The notes beneath the pieces are model-generated. The model saw only the letters and a program-made list of their open reading frames with translations, was not told where the DNA came from and ran no database searches. Below are positions 1 to 6,425 of a stretch of 10,411 nucleotides of DNA, one piece after another (the stretch's first letter is position 1; each line of letters starts with the position of its first letter). The stretch spans positions 1 through 10,411 of the forward strand of contig DJPK01000010.1 in NCBI GenBank assembly GCA_002438545.1, given 5' to 3'. Source of the stretch: Caryophanales bacterium UBA6414. GTDB lineage: Bacteria; Bacillota_I; Bacilli_A; RF39; UBA660. The position numbers and the translations under genes are program-made.

Positions 1-318
1 CTCATTGCTTAACTTAACGTTTATTTTAGTGCTATCAACGTTTATAAGAAAATCAATTTCTAATTCATGAATTAGTTTACCATTTTTTTCTTTTATTTCA
101 TCATAATAATGAGTAATTATTGGCTCAAAATCGTCTGTGAAGTCTATTTCTTCTTTTAATTCTCTTTTTAAACCTTCTTTTAGTGTTTCACCAGTTTCTA
201 AATGGCCACCTGGAAATTCCCAAGCACCGGGAAACGAGTCATCATTTTCATTTCTTTTTACTGCTAAAAATAAATTTTTATCCCTTAAGATTCCTGTAAG
301 AACAATTTCTGTTTTCAT
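1..318 (-). CDS. Nudix (MutT-like) hydrolase, 3' end cut off by window edge
   Basis: The first 106 codons of a Nudix hydrolase are visible; the frame is still open at base 1. The start is ATG at 318-316, preceded by a strong Shine-Dalgarno (GGGAGGA). Residues 31-60 read GAWEFPGGHLETGE, then a helix with RELKEE. This matches the Nudix box GX5EX7REUXEEXGU (G38, E44, R52, E53, E56, E57), except that the late Gly is Asp59. The REUXEE glutamates bind the catalytic Mg2+. The family hydrolyses nucleoside diphosphates linked to another moiety. The short N-terminal strand followed at once by the box resembles MutT/YjhB-type sanitising enzymes, but the substrate cannot be read from this sequence. It lies 44 bases downstream of an orphan open frame and may once have been co-transcribed with it. 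The fold is certain; the role is not. Confidence 0.9.
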   Translation of the reverse strand, partial: MKTEIVLTGILRDKNLFLAVKRNENDDSFPGAWEFPGGHLETGETLKEGLKRELKEEIDFTDDFEPIITHYYDEIKEKNGKLIHELEIDFLINVDSTKINVKLSNE

Positions 319-362
319 ATTTTCCTCCCTGCTTTTTCATAAATTGATATTTATTTACTTTG

Positions 363-659
363 CTACATTTTATTATTTTTAAACCATTCAGCAAAATCAT
401 ACTTAGCAGTACCCCAAAATTTGACCTCATAGTCTCTGTCTTTTTCTCTTAGCTCACTTAATGTTTCAGTTTCTCCGTCTGGAATATAAAATTTGTCATG
501 CCATCTTCCTAGACTGCCTTTGGCTTCATAGGATATTGTACCGGTACTACCACCAGTAAATACAATCGGTTCTTGACATGGTTCGCAGTATGCAAAGCAA
601 TCTTCTAGTCTTGCTTTTCTATTAGTTTCATTTTTAATTAAGTTTAAAAACTTTTCACA
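363..659 (-). pseudogene. start-less open frame, unknown protein remnant
   Basis: A 98-codon open frame ends at TAG (365-363) and looks coding: it has three Trp, four Cys and charged, well-mixed residues, for example YEVKFWGTAKYDFAEWF near the end. It is bounded upstream by an in-frame TAG at 662-660 and contains no ATG, GTG or TTG except the last sense codon, so it cannot start normally. One extra T in the T5 run at 646-650 would join it to GTG at 658 (SVKSFLNLIKNE...), but no ribosome binding site precedes that codon. It is either a decayed gene, a frameshifted short gene, or a fragment joined here by rearrangement. Its codons include more C and G endings (CCG, ACC, GGC, GCC) than the flanking genes, which hints at a different origin. 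I do not recognise the family. Confidence 0.55.
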
Positions 660-663
660 CTAT

Positions 664-1817
664 CTATGACAATACTCTAATTTTATTTTTAGCAGTTATT
701 TGACCAGTTGTCTTAGATACATGGTATTCGTAAACGTATCTTTGATTATTTTCATCGGGTGTACCATAAACATCTTCAACTTCATATACATACTCATCAT
801 TAATAATTTTTTGCTGCACTCGCATAAAACATAGTTCTTTGCGTTAAACCCATTGATTCCATAACGATACATTGAGCCTCACCTTCTTCAACTAAGGTTG
901 CTTCACATTTAGGATTACCAACAATACTACCTGTTTCAACATTAATATAATATACACACTTCTTTGTACGATGCTTAAATATTACTTTATAATTACAATT
1001 ACCATCTGACGTAGTTACCATAGCAGATTCAGGAGCTAATTTATCACAATAACTACCAGTACCAACCGTTGCTCCCATCATATTAGCTATCTTTTTACCG
1101 GCTTCTTCGTTAGTTAAGGCAGGTCTAACATAATCACATTTAGAGCCACTACCATTAACTCCACCGCTATTAGTACTTTGACTAGTGTTTTCGGTATTAT
1201 CATTAGTATTATTTTCAGTTGTTTCATTAGTTTTATTAACATTATCATTAATACTCATATCTTTAATATTTTCAATCTTTAAATTAGAATTATTTTTTAT
1301 AACTTCTTCTAGGTACACTGTTTTACTTTCCGTAATATTATACTCTTTAGCAAGTTTAGAAGATGTATCACTAACTTTTGGAATGATTACACTATAATCG
1401 ATATTATTTGTAGTTAAGTTTTTATCAATTAAATTTTTGACTTCATTACTTGTAATAGTGCCACTTGTACCAACTAGGATTACTAATTTTTCTTGAGCAT
1501 ATCCTTTATTAATTAACTTATTAGTAACTTCATTAATAATACTCTCTAAACTATTACCTGCATAATTACTTAAAACTATATCTTTAGCATCTTCATTAAG
1601 AGCTATCATATTAATAACTTTATTATCTTTATTTAATTCTAATTTTATACTAGGATTAATATCTAAAGTAATTACTGATACTACGGTATCATATAGTTCA
1701 TTTCTTCCTTTTGTGTTTAAAATAGCTATTACTCCTCCAATAACTATTAAAATTGCTAGTAATACTATTGTTAATATTACTATTTTTTTCTTTTTTTATT
1801 CGTTGTTCATTCCTCAC
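664..1817 (-). pseudogene. RsgI-like domain / PepSY-like membrane protein, two frameshifts
   Basis: Read with one A removed from the A7 run (1789-1783) and one from the A6 run (812-807), this gives an uninterrupted 383-residue protein from GTG 1817 to TAG 664. In order: a short basic N-terminus (VRNEQRIKKEK); one membrane segment (about residues 12-34); an RsgI-type middle domain with the hallmark DINPSIKLELNKDNKV and ALNEDAK; an Asn/Thr/Ser-rich linker; then two PepSY-like units, the first Cys-rich (YKVIF...YYINVETGSIVG), the second ending YEYHVSKTTGQI. As written, only 800-1609 reads from an ATG, and that ATG falls inside the RsgI domain, so it cannot be the true start. True RsgI proteins carry a cytoplasmic anti-sigma domain of about 50 residues before the membrane segment. 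This protein has only about 11 residues there, so it is probably not an anti-sigma factor. It is more likely a surface-exposed sensor or inhibitor-like protein. The shifts may be real mutations, phase variation or sequence errors. Confidence 0.75.
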
Positions 1818-1823
1818 TTCTAT

Positions 1824-1829
1824 ATTATA
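1824..1829 (-). promoter_or_regulatory. possible -10 box for the RsgI/PepSY gene
   Basis: TATAAT on the minus strand lies 7 bases before the GTG at 1817. The best -35 candidate is GTTACA (1850-1845), with a short 15-base spacer. If this box is used, the transcript would begin at or very near the GTG, giving a leaderless mRNA. The short spacer and AT-rich context make chance likely. Confidence 0.3.
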
Positions 1830-1875
1830 AAGTGCTTTCTATCATGTAACTTTATTATATCAATATATTCCTCGT

Positions 1876-1904
1876 TTGACAACCATTTAAAACTATAATA
1901 TAAT
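1876..1904 (+). promoter_or_regulatory. consensus sigma-A promoter for the 563-residue protein
   Basis: TTGACA (1876-1881), a 17-base spacer, and TATAAT (1899-1904) match the vegetative consensus at every position. The expected start near 1911 leaves a leader of only about 13 bases, beginning almost at the Shine-Dalgarno AGGTGAT (1912-1918). This implies strong constitutive initiation unless a repressor acts. Confidence 0.85.
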
Positions 1905-1923
1905 TTTTTGTAGGTGATATAAG

Positions 1924-3615
1924 GTGCTTAGTAATTTTAATGAGGAGTTTGAGAAAAATAAAAGATTAGTTAGGGAGGCTGAAATTAATGAATTTCCTAT
2001 TACTATTCTAAATCTATTAAAACATAGTGATATATTTAAAGCAGATGCTGGTGAAGAATATAATATTGATAAATTATGTGTTAAAGGAATGGAAGATTTA
2101 ACTAATATGTTATATAGGATGGATAGTCCTGATAATTCTATATTTCAGTTAACAGCAAGCGATTATTGTGAAGTAAAAACTATTAAATATATAGTAGAAA
2201 ATATTGATACATTTTGGAGTTTTATTTATGGGCTAGATAAAGGTCAGAGACGTATATTAACTAAACCGGCAGCTTATTATGCGTATCATGGTAATACTAT
2301 GGAAGATATTTATTCAGTAGCAAGAGATTTATACTCTACTTGTAATATTAGTTTTTCTAGAGATGAAGAGGATAAGTTTATTAATGGTACTTTAACTGAA
2401 AAAGAAATATTAAATATTAAAAAGAGAACATTAAATTATCTTAAGCCTAATTATCCATTATGTCGTAAGAAGATTATTGATAGTAGAGTTAAAATTATTA
2501 TAAATGGGGCTAAGTTCTTAGATAGATATGGATATATGGAATACTATATTAATGCTAATAATAATAGAGCTAGGAGATTAAATATGCCTTATTTACAAAC
2601 TAATACTAGAACTGGTAAGAAAGAAAAAACATTTACTTGTGTTTCTGATTATTATGATAGTAATATTTTGTCTTCTTTACCAGATGAAGAATTATCTGCT
2701 CTATCTTTATTTATGATTAATCGAGTTGAAAAAATTAAAACTAAAATAATTAAAGCATTAGCGATGATAACATTTTTAAGTAATAAAACAAAGAATGATA
2801 TTGATGATGTTAGAACAATAAATGTTAATAATATACCTAAAGATGAAATAGTTGAAGCTATTACTAGATATAGAGTGTTAAATGGTTATTTAAAAGAACA
2901 AAGACAAGTTTTAAAAGAAGAAAATAAGAACAATAATAAAGATGCTGGCTATGTTAATAATAGTAGTTTAGGTGTTCGCGAAGCAAATATTGCTAGTGGT
3001 ATTTCGCAGGATTTTTTAGATGGTTATAATAGCGAATATAATCGTTATGATAAGGATAATATGTTATATGAAGATCTAGTAAGATTAGTATCGGCTGATA
3101 ATTTTCAAATATTCTATGAATATAAAGACTCTTTAATAGATATTTTACTTAATTCAGTAATAAGTGCTAGAATAAATATTAATTGGGGAATTGTTCCTAA
3201 TAATGAGACAGGTTTTATTGATGAAAATAATCAAATAATATTATCTTTTGATTTACCTGGTTATAATGCACCAATTAGTTGTCATGCTAATTTAGATAGA
3301 GTTATTAAAACTATTGTTAATTTAACTGGTAATACTATTATTCCATTATATTTAGGTAGTGAACAATTAGTATATGAAGAAAACTTTGCTAATAAGTACT
3401 ACTCTACTTATATACCTTTTAAATTATCAAAAGAACAAAAAGATGCTGTTAAGGAAGATAGTATAAATAGTGATAATAGTATTGCTAAACATATTGCCAT
3501 GATGCAGAATGTTCTTAGTACGGCTAAATTAAAACGTGAAGAAAATAGATTTGTTGACTTATTATCATTTACTGAAGAAACTAAGATAAATCCAAGTGTT
3601 AAATCACATAAATAA
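1924..3615 (+). CDS. 563-residue soluble protein of unknown family
   Basis: The frame starts at GTG 1924, five bases after AGGTGAT, and runs to TAA at 3615. No ATG gives a better start. I recognise no domain. The protein has no signal peptide or membrane segment. It is rich in Lys, Glu, Asn, Ile and Tyr and looks like a mostly helical N-terminal two thirds. A hydrophilic Asn/Lys-rich linker (about residues 335-355, KEENKNNNKDAGY) precedes a C-terminal part with strand-like stretches (ARININWGIVPN, IILSFDLPGYNAP). There is no Walker A, HTH, protease or nuclease motif I can name. Codons are strongly A/T-ending and uniform, so it looks native and intact. A perfect sigma-A promoter sits just upstream, and the gene appears monocistronic, divergent from the broken RsgI/PepSY gene. 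It is a real gene without an assignable function. Confidence 0.85.
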   Translation: MLSNFNEEFEKNKRLVREAEINEFPITILNLLKHSDIFKADAGEEYNIDKLCVKGMEDLTNMLYRMDSPDNSIFQLTASDYCEVKTIKYIVENIDTFWSFIYGLDKGQRRILTKPAAYYAYHGNTMEDIYSVARDLYSTCNISFSRDEEDKFINGTLTEKEILNIKKRTLNYLKPNYPLCRKKIIDSRVKIIINGAKFLDRYGYMEYYINANNNRARRLNMPYLQTNTRTGKKEKTFTCVSDYYDSNILSSLPDEELSALSLFMINRVEKIKTKIIKALAMITFLSNKTKNDIDDVRTINVNNIPKDEIVEAITRYRVLNGYLKEQRQVLKEENKNNNKDAGYVNNSSLGVREANIASGISQDFLDGYNSEYNRYDKDNMLYEDLVRLVSADNFQIFYEYKDSLIDILLNSVISARININWGIVPNNETGFIDENNQIILSFDLPGYNAPISCHANLDRVIKTIVNLTGNTIIPLYLGSEQLVYEENFANKYYSTYIPFKLSKEQKDAVKEDSINSDNSIAKHIAMMQNVLSTAKLKREENRFVDLLSFTEETKINPSVKSHK

Positions 3616-3676
3616 TCTTTTATAATTTTTATTATTTGGGTAAAAACAATAACAAAAATTAAATATTTGAGTACAC

Positions 3677-3682
3677 TATAAT
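3677..3682 (+). promoter_or_regulatory. -10 box upstream of the YjcZ-like gene
   Basis: TATAAT lies 23 bases before the ATG at 3705, in front of a near-perfect Shine-Dalgarno. No good TTGACA lies 16-18 bases upstream, so either a sporulation sigma factor or weak sigma-A use is possible. The 89-base gap upstream holds no clear terminator for the preceding gene. Confidence 0.4.
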
Positions 3683-3704
3683 AGATAGTAAAGGAGGTAT
3701 TTAT

Positions 3705-3893
3705 ATGTATTATTATGGAAGTGGATACAATACAGGTGGTAGTTCTTGCTGCAATCAAAACTATGGCTATCAATCATATCCAGCTTATGGATACGGATAT
3801 GGCAATAATGGTGGATTCGGATATGGAGCAGCTATTATCTTAGTATTATTTATTCTATTAGTAATTATAATAGGTACTAGAGCTGTAATTTAA
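3705..3893 (+). CDS. YjcZ-family small sporulation-associated membrane protein
   Basis: This 62-residue protein starts at ATG 3705 behind AAGGAGGT (3691-3698). Residues 2-41 are a Tyr/Gly/Asn-rich hydrophilic tail with a Cys-Cys pair (residues 15-16) and repeated GYG/YGYG units. Residues 42-57 form one hydrophobic helix (AIILVLFILLVIIIG). This layout, a Gly/Tyr-rich head plus one terminal membrane helix in about 25-60 residues, is that of the YjcZ family found in spore-forming Bacilli. Members are reported as spore-associated; their biochemical role is not established. The gene has its own promoter-like box and a good terminator, so it is probably monocistronic. The nearby spore genes support the call. 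A low-complexity membrane peptide of other function is the alternative. Confidence 0.75.
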   Translation: MYYYGSGYNTGGSSCCNQNYGYQSYPAYGYGYGNNGGFGYGAAIILVLFILLVIIIGTRAVI

Positions 3894-3901
3894 CATATCT
3901 T

Positions 3902-3927
3902 AAGGGAAAAAACTTCCCTTTTTTTTA
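3902..3927 (+). terminator. Rho-independent terminator after the YjcZ-like gene
   Basis: A 7-bp stem AAGGGAA/TTCCCTT (3902-3908, 3914-3920) with a 5-base loop is followed directly by a run of T (3919-3927). It begins 9 bases after the stop codon. Confidence 0.85.
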
Positions 3928-3933
3928 TTTCTG

Positions 3934-3942
3934 TGGTAAAAT
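3934..3942 (+). promoter_or_regulatory. extended -10 promoter for peptide deformylase
   Basis: TGGTAAAAT is an extended -10 (TGn plus TAAAAT, 3937-3942), sitting just after the previous terminator and 22 bases before the ATG. No strong -35 is visible; extended -10 promoters often lack one. A GAAGGA Shine-Dalgarno (about 3954-3959) follows. Confidence 0.5.
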
Positions 3943-3964
3943 ACGTACAGAAAGAAGGAATGTT

Positions 3965-4513
3965 ATGATTAAAACTTCTGATATATTAGATGAAAAAGAT
4001 AAAAGAGTACGTGCTAAAAACGTTGATACAACATTCCCACTAACCAAAGAAAAGAAGAAACTTATCAACGATATGCTAGAACATTTACGTTTAAGTCAGA
4101 TAGAAAAATATGCTAAGAAATATAAATTAAGACCAGGAATGGGTTTAGCAGCACCACAAATGGGTGTTAATGAACGTTTCTTTGTGGTATGTTATGAAGA
4201 AAGTGAAGGAAAATTTGTTGACTATGTGTTAATAAATCCGGAAATAGTATCACATTCTGAAGAATTAATATATGCTTCTGAAGGTGAAGGATGTTTAAGT
4301 ATTAATAGACCAGTTGAGGGTATCGTACCAAGATATGCAAGAATTACTATGAAAGGTAAAGATATTGACGGTAATGAAGTTAAATATCGCGTTAGAGAAG
4401 AATTAGCTATTGCTTTTCAGCATGAGTATGATCACTTAAATGGTATCTTATTCGTTGATTATATAGATCCTAAAGATCCATACAAGAATGCAGAAAACAT
4501 GCGTGAAATATAA
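3965..4513 (+). CDS. def: peptide deformylase, type 2
   Basis: This 182-residue enzyme removes the formyl group from the N-terminal methionine of new proteins in the cytoplasm, before methionine aminopeptidase acts. All three metal and active-site motifs are present: GMGLAAPQ (58-65), EGCLS (108-112; Cys110 is the metal ligand) and QHEYDHLNG (152-160; His153 and His157 are ligands, Glu154 is catalytic). The length and the insertion between motifs 1 and 2 match the type 2 enzymes of Gram-positive bacteria. The start is ATG 3965 behind GAAGGA. It stands alone between two terminators, not beside fmt or priA as in some genomes. The frame is intact, so the enzyme should be active. Confidence 0.97.
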   Translation: MIKTSDILDEKDKRVRAKNVDTTFPLTKEKKKLINDMLEHLRLSQIEKYAKKYKLRPGMGLAAPQMGVNERFFVVCYEESEGKFVDYVLINPEIVSHSEELIYASEGEGCLSINRPVEGIVPRYARITMKGKDIDGNEVKYRVREELAIAFQHEYDHLNGILFVDYIDPKDPYKNAENMREI

Positions 4514-4530
4514 AAGAGTATAATAATTCT

Positions 4531-4560
4531 AATTCAATTTTATATTGAATTTGGTTTTTA
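4531..4560 (+). terminator. AT-rich hairpin after def
   Basis: AATTCAA (4531-4537) pairs with TTGAATT (4545-4551) around a 7-base loop, followed by GGTTTTTA. The stem is weak but well placed, 18 bases after the def stop. It is probably a first attenuating terminator ahead of the stronger one at 4588-4631. Confidence 0.45.
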
Positions 4561-4587
4561 TAGTTTAATGTATAGTTATAATAACAT

Positions 4588-4631
4588 AAAAAATGTAGGT
4601 TGTGTCTTTTATAGACTGTCTACATTTTTTT
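4588..4631. terminator. two-sided terminator between convergent def and 146-residue gene
   Basis: AAAAAATGTAG (4588-4598) pairs with CTACATTTTTT (4620-4630). An inner GTCT/AGAC stem (4604-4607, 4613-4616) closes the loop. The T-run on the right serves def. The A-run on the left becomes a U-run for transcripts from the minus-strand gene ending at 4672. Confidence 0.75.
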
Positions 4632-4671
4632 ATCACTTCAAAATAGTACTCTTTATCATATATTGTTAACG

Positions 4672-5112
4672 TTATACAATATGTTCTAAATAATATAGTC
4701 TTTTTTCTGATTTATTATATATTAAATGTATTGTCGACATTTGATCATCACCAACAATAATATAATATAAATTTTCAGGATTATTAAAATCTACTATCAT
4801 TTCATTATCAATAACATTTATTGACTCTAAATCATTTTTGAAATTTTTTATATCACTATCTGATATACTCTTCTTCCACTCAAACATTTTTTCAATTTTT
4901 TTTGTATTCTTAAAATGTAAAATGGTATATCTTACTCCATCACCATGAAAACTTGGCCCAGAATCAGCAGTGTATATTATTCTGTTTGCTATAGGAACGT
5001 TTATATTCCAATGTGCCTTTAATTCTAAAATATAACTATAATTCTGGCACGTTTTTAAAAATAGGAATACAAATACTATTAAAATTAGAAACTTAACTTT
5101 ATTCTTTTTCAT
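4672..5112 (-). CDS. small membrane-anchored or secreted protein, unknown function
   Basis: This 146-residue protein starts at ATG 5112, behind GAAGGAGT. A basic MKKNKVK head and a hydrophobic segment (residues 8-19) form a signal anchor or signal peptide. Cys22 follows in LKTC, a poor but possible lipobox, so a lipoprotein cannot be excluded. The outside part contains ADSGPSFHGDGVRYTILHF (about residues 49-67). The stretch GPSFHGDG...Y resembles a pattern seen in unassigned small Bacillota surface proteins. The tail is strand-rich (YYIIVGDDQMSTIHLIYN). It is likely monocistronic, with its own -10 box upstream and a shared terminator downstream. No function can be assigned. Confidence 0.8.
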   Translation of the reverse strand: MKKNKVKFLILIVFVFLFLKTCQNYSYILELKAHWNINVPIANRIIYTADSGPSFHGDGVRYTILHFKNTKKIEKMFEWKKSISDSDIKNFKNDLESINVIDNEMIVDFNNPENLYYIIVGDDQMSTIHLIYNKSEKRLYYLEHIV

Positions 5113-5167
5113 AAATACTCCTTCATTTTAAGTGATGTTTTATTATCAAATGTATTATTACATAAAT

Positions 5168-5176
5168 AGTATATCA
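5168..5176 (-). promoter_or_regulatory. extended -10 box for the 146-residue gene
   Basis: On the minus strand TGATATACT (an extended TGn plus TATACT at 5173-5168) lies about 55 bases before the ATG at 5112. No clear -35 hexamer is present at 17 bases, so this relies on the extended -10 alone. Confidence 0.4.
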
Positions 5177-5259
5177 TACTCTTCATAATAATAAGAAGAA
5201 ATTATGGTGTTATTTACACTTTTTTAGTTCAAATATCCATAATTACTTGTCTGCCGACT

Positions 5260-5284
5260 ACATAGTTTCTAAAGATTACTATGT
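5260..5284. repeat. intergenic inverted repeat
   Basis: ACATAGT (5260-5266) and ACTATGT (5278-5284) are a perfect inverted repeat with an 11-base centre, which itself holds TCT/AGA that can pair. It lies in the 194-base gap between two minus-strand genes. No T-run follows on either side, so it is not a standard terminator. It could be an operator or part of a structured RNA. Confidence 0.5.
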
Positions 5285-5293
5285 ATAAAATAT

Positions 5294-5321
5294 AAAAGAG
5301 CATCAATTAAGATGCTTTTTT
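5294..5321. terminator. two-sided terminator at the end of the DUF2238-like gene
   Basis: AGCATC (5299-5304) pairs with GATGCT (5311-5316) around a 6-base loop. On the plus strand six T follow at once (5316-5321). On the minus strand CTTTTAT follows. The minus-strand gene's TAA stop (5309-5307) lies in the loop. The better T-run is on the plus side, where no gene is annotated just upstream. Confidence 0.65.
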
Positions 5322-6029
5322 GATGACCAAATTATTCATAAATTTAAGTTTATTTTTAGCTAAGTGATAATACATTAATATAACATAAGTTATAGCTCCT
5401 AGAAAGTTAGCAAATAAGTCTTTAATAGTATCAAATAAGCCAATATCTAAGTAGCCATTATCAATTCTATACTCTTGCCCTTTACTATAGATAATAGTAT
5501 AATCAATATCTTTAATAGATAGTCTATCTTTATATATAGTAGTAGCAATAGAATCAACAATAGTATCTTTTTGCATATCTCCTCGAATAGTGTTATCACA
5601 AGTAAACTCAATAAATTCCCATATAACACCGGTCATTAAAGAGAAACTAAAACAAAAGATAAGAATTAAACTAATACTAAGATTATTCTTTTTACCTAAG
5701 ATATATATTAATGAATAAGCTATTAAACTAGTAAGAATACCTGATGTATAATGAAGGATATTATCCCACATTTCAAAGCTGTCATATAATCTATATACAC
5801 TTCCTAAGACAATACCGGCATAAATGAAGATATATAATAATACTTCTAATAATGCAGGTATTTCTAATTTAAATATCTTTTTTATTATATTAGGAATACT
5901 TAGCGTAATTAAAGCAATAGCACTTAGTCCTACACTAGCTAAATTTTTTAAATAAATACTTTGGATTAACGAAATTAATGTTAATACCATAAATGTTATA
6001 TAAGTTATTTTTCCAATATTCTTTTTCAT
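5307..6029 (-). CDS. DUF2238/YjdF-like multi-pass membrane protein
   Basis: This 240-residue integral membrane protein has about six hydrophobic helices (roughly 8-24, 30-47, 58-78, 93-111, 117-136 and 205-222). Conserved-looking polar motifs sit at the helix ends: WDNILHYTSG (88-97), GVIWEFIEF (134-142) and DIGLFDTIKDLFANFLGA (195-212). The order WDN-LH-G, then WE-E, then D--DT--DL--N--GA is typical of the DUF2238/YjdF-type family, whose function is unknown. His93, Glu138 and the Asp residues could line an intramembrane site. A soluble loop of about 50 residues (145-195) separates helices 5 and 6. The start is ATG 6029 behind AGAGGT. It follows spoVAE by 45 bases but has its own sigma-A-type promoter in that gap, so it need not be a spore gene. 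Confidence 0.8.
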   Translation of the reverse strand: MKKNIGKITYITFMVLTLISLIQSIYLKNLASVGLSAIALITLSIPNIIKKIFKLEIPALLEVLLYIFIYAGIVLGSVYRLYDSFEMWDNILHYTSGILTSLIAYSLIYILGKKNNLSISLILIFCFSFSLMTGVIWEFIEFTCDNTIRGDMQKDTIVDSIATTIYKDRLSIKDIDYTIIYSKGQEYRIDNGYLDIGLFDTIKDLFANFLGAITYVILMYYHLAKNKLKFMNNLVIKKAS

Positions 6030-6045
6030 AATCTACCTCTTACTA

Positions 6046-6074
6046 ATTATAACATAATTATCTAGTTAAGTAAA
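6046..6074 (-). promoter_or_regulatory. sigma-A-like promoter for the DUF2238-like gene
   Basis: On the minus strand TTTACT (6074-6069), a 17-base spacer and TATAAT (6051-6046), with TGT just before the -10 (extended -10). The -35 matches 4 of 6 bases and the -10 all 6. It starts right at the spoVAE stop codon, which argues for transcription separate from the spoVA genes. Confidence 0.65.
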
Positions 6075-6425
6075 TTAATGTTTTGGTTTAAATAGTAAAG
6101 CTAGAATAAAACCTAATACTAGGGCAACACTGATACCGGCAGATGTTAGATTAAATATACCAAAGGCTAGTCCAAGTAGTCCTTGCTCCCCTGCTACATC
6201 CATTGCCCCATGAACAAGCAAGTGACCAAAAGAAGTTATTGGAATTAATGCTCCCGCTCCGGCATATAAAACTATACGGTCGTATATTCCCATTAAATCA
6301 AGAAAAGCGCCAACTACAACAAATAAACTAGTTATATGACCAGGAGTTAACTTAGTATTATCTAGAATTAGCTGACTTATCATACATATTAAGCCACAAA
6401 ACAGAAATGAATATATATAAATCAT
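6075..6425 (-). CDS. spoVAE: stage V sporulation protein AE (SpoVAEb type)
   Basis: SpoVAE is an inner-membrane part of the SpoVA complex, which moves Ca-dipicolinic acid into the forespore and releases it at germination. From ATG 6425 it is 116 residues, the usual family length. The motifs KLTPGHITS (25-33), GAGALIPITSFGH (56-68) and LVHGAM (70-75) mark the SpoVAC/SpoVAE membrane family, and about four helices are visible. A longer frame from 6443 exists, but ATG 6425 has GGAGG seven bases upstream and overlaps the spoVAD stop as ATGA, so it is the likely start and is translationally coupled to spoVAD. No SpoVAEa (the small partner encoded by a separate gene in some Bacilli) is visible. It is intact. 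Confidence 0.95.
   Translation of the reverse strand: MIYIYSFLFCGLICMISQLILDNTKLTPGHITSLFVVVGAFLDLMGIYDRIVLYAGAGALIPITSFGHLLVHGAMDVAGEQGLLGLAFGIFNLTSAGISVALVLGFILALLFKPKH

Noticed and set aside
137..382. 81-codon plus-strand frame over the Nudix gene
   Set aside because: It is antisense to a clear Nudix domain, has no ribosome binding site and reads as Phe/Ser-rich noise.
1185..1397. 70-codon plus-strand hydrophobic frame
   Set aside because: It is the complement of the Asn/Thr-rich linker of the RsgI/PepSY gene; the hydrophobicity is an artefact of reading AAT/ACT codons backwards.
1713..1898. 61-codon plus-strand frame
   Set aside because: It is antisense to the RsgI-like membrane segment, overlaps the promoter of the next gene and has no Shine-Dalgarno.
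3616..3704. possible terminator after the 563-residue gene (AAATAAT/ATTATTT)
   Set aside because: The stem is pure A-T with a 14-base loop and is followed by GGG, not a T-run; too weak to call.
3408..3773. 121-codon minus-strand frame
   Set aside because: It is antisense to the end of the 563-residue gene and to the YjcZ-like gene, and its hydrophobic composition mirrors those codons.
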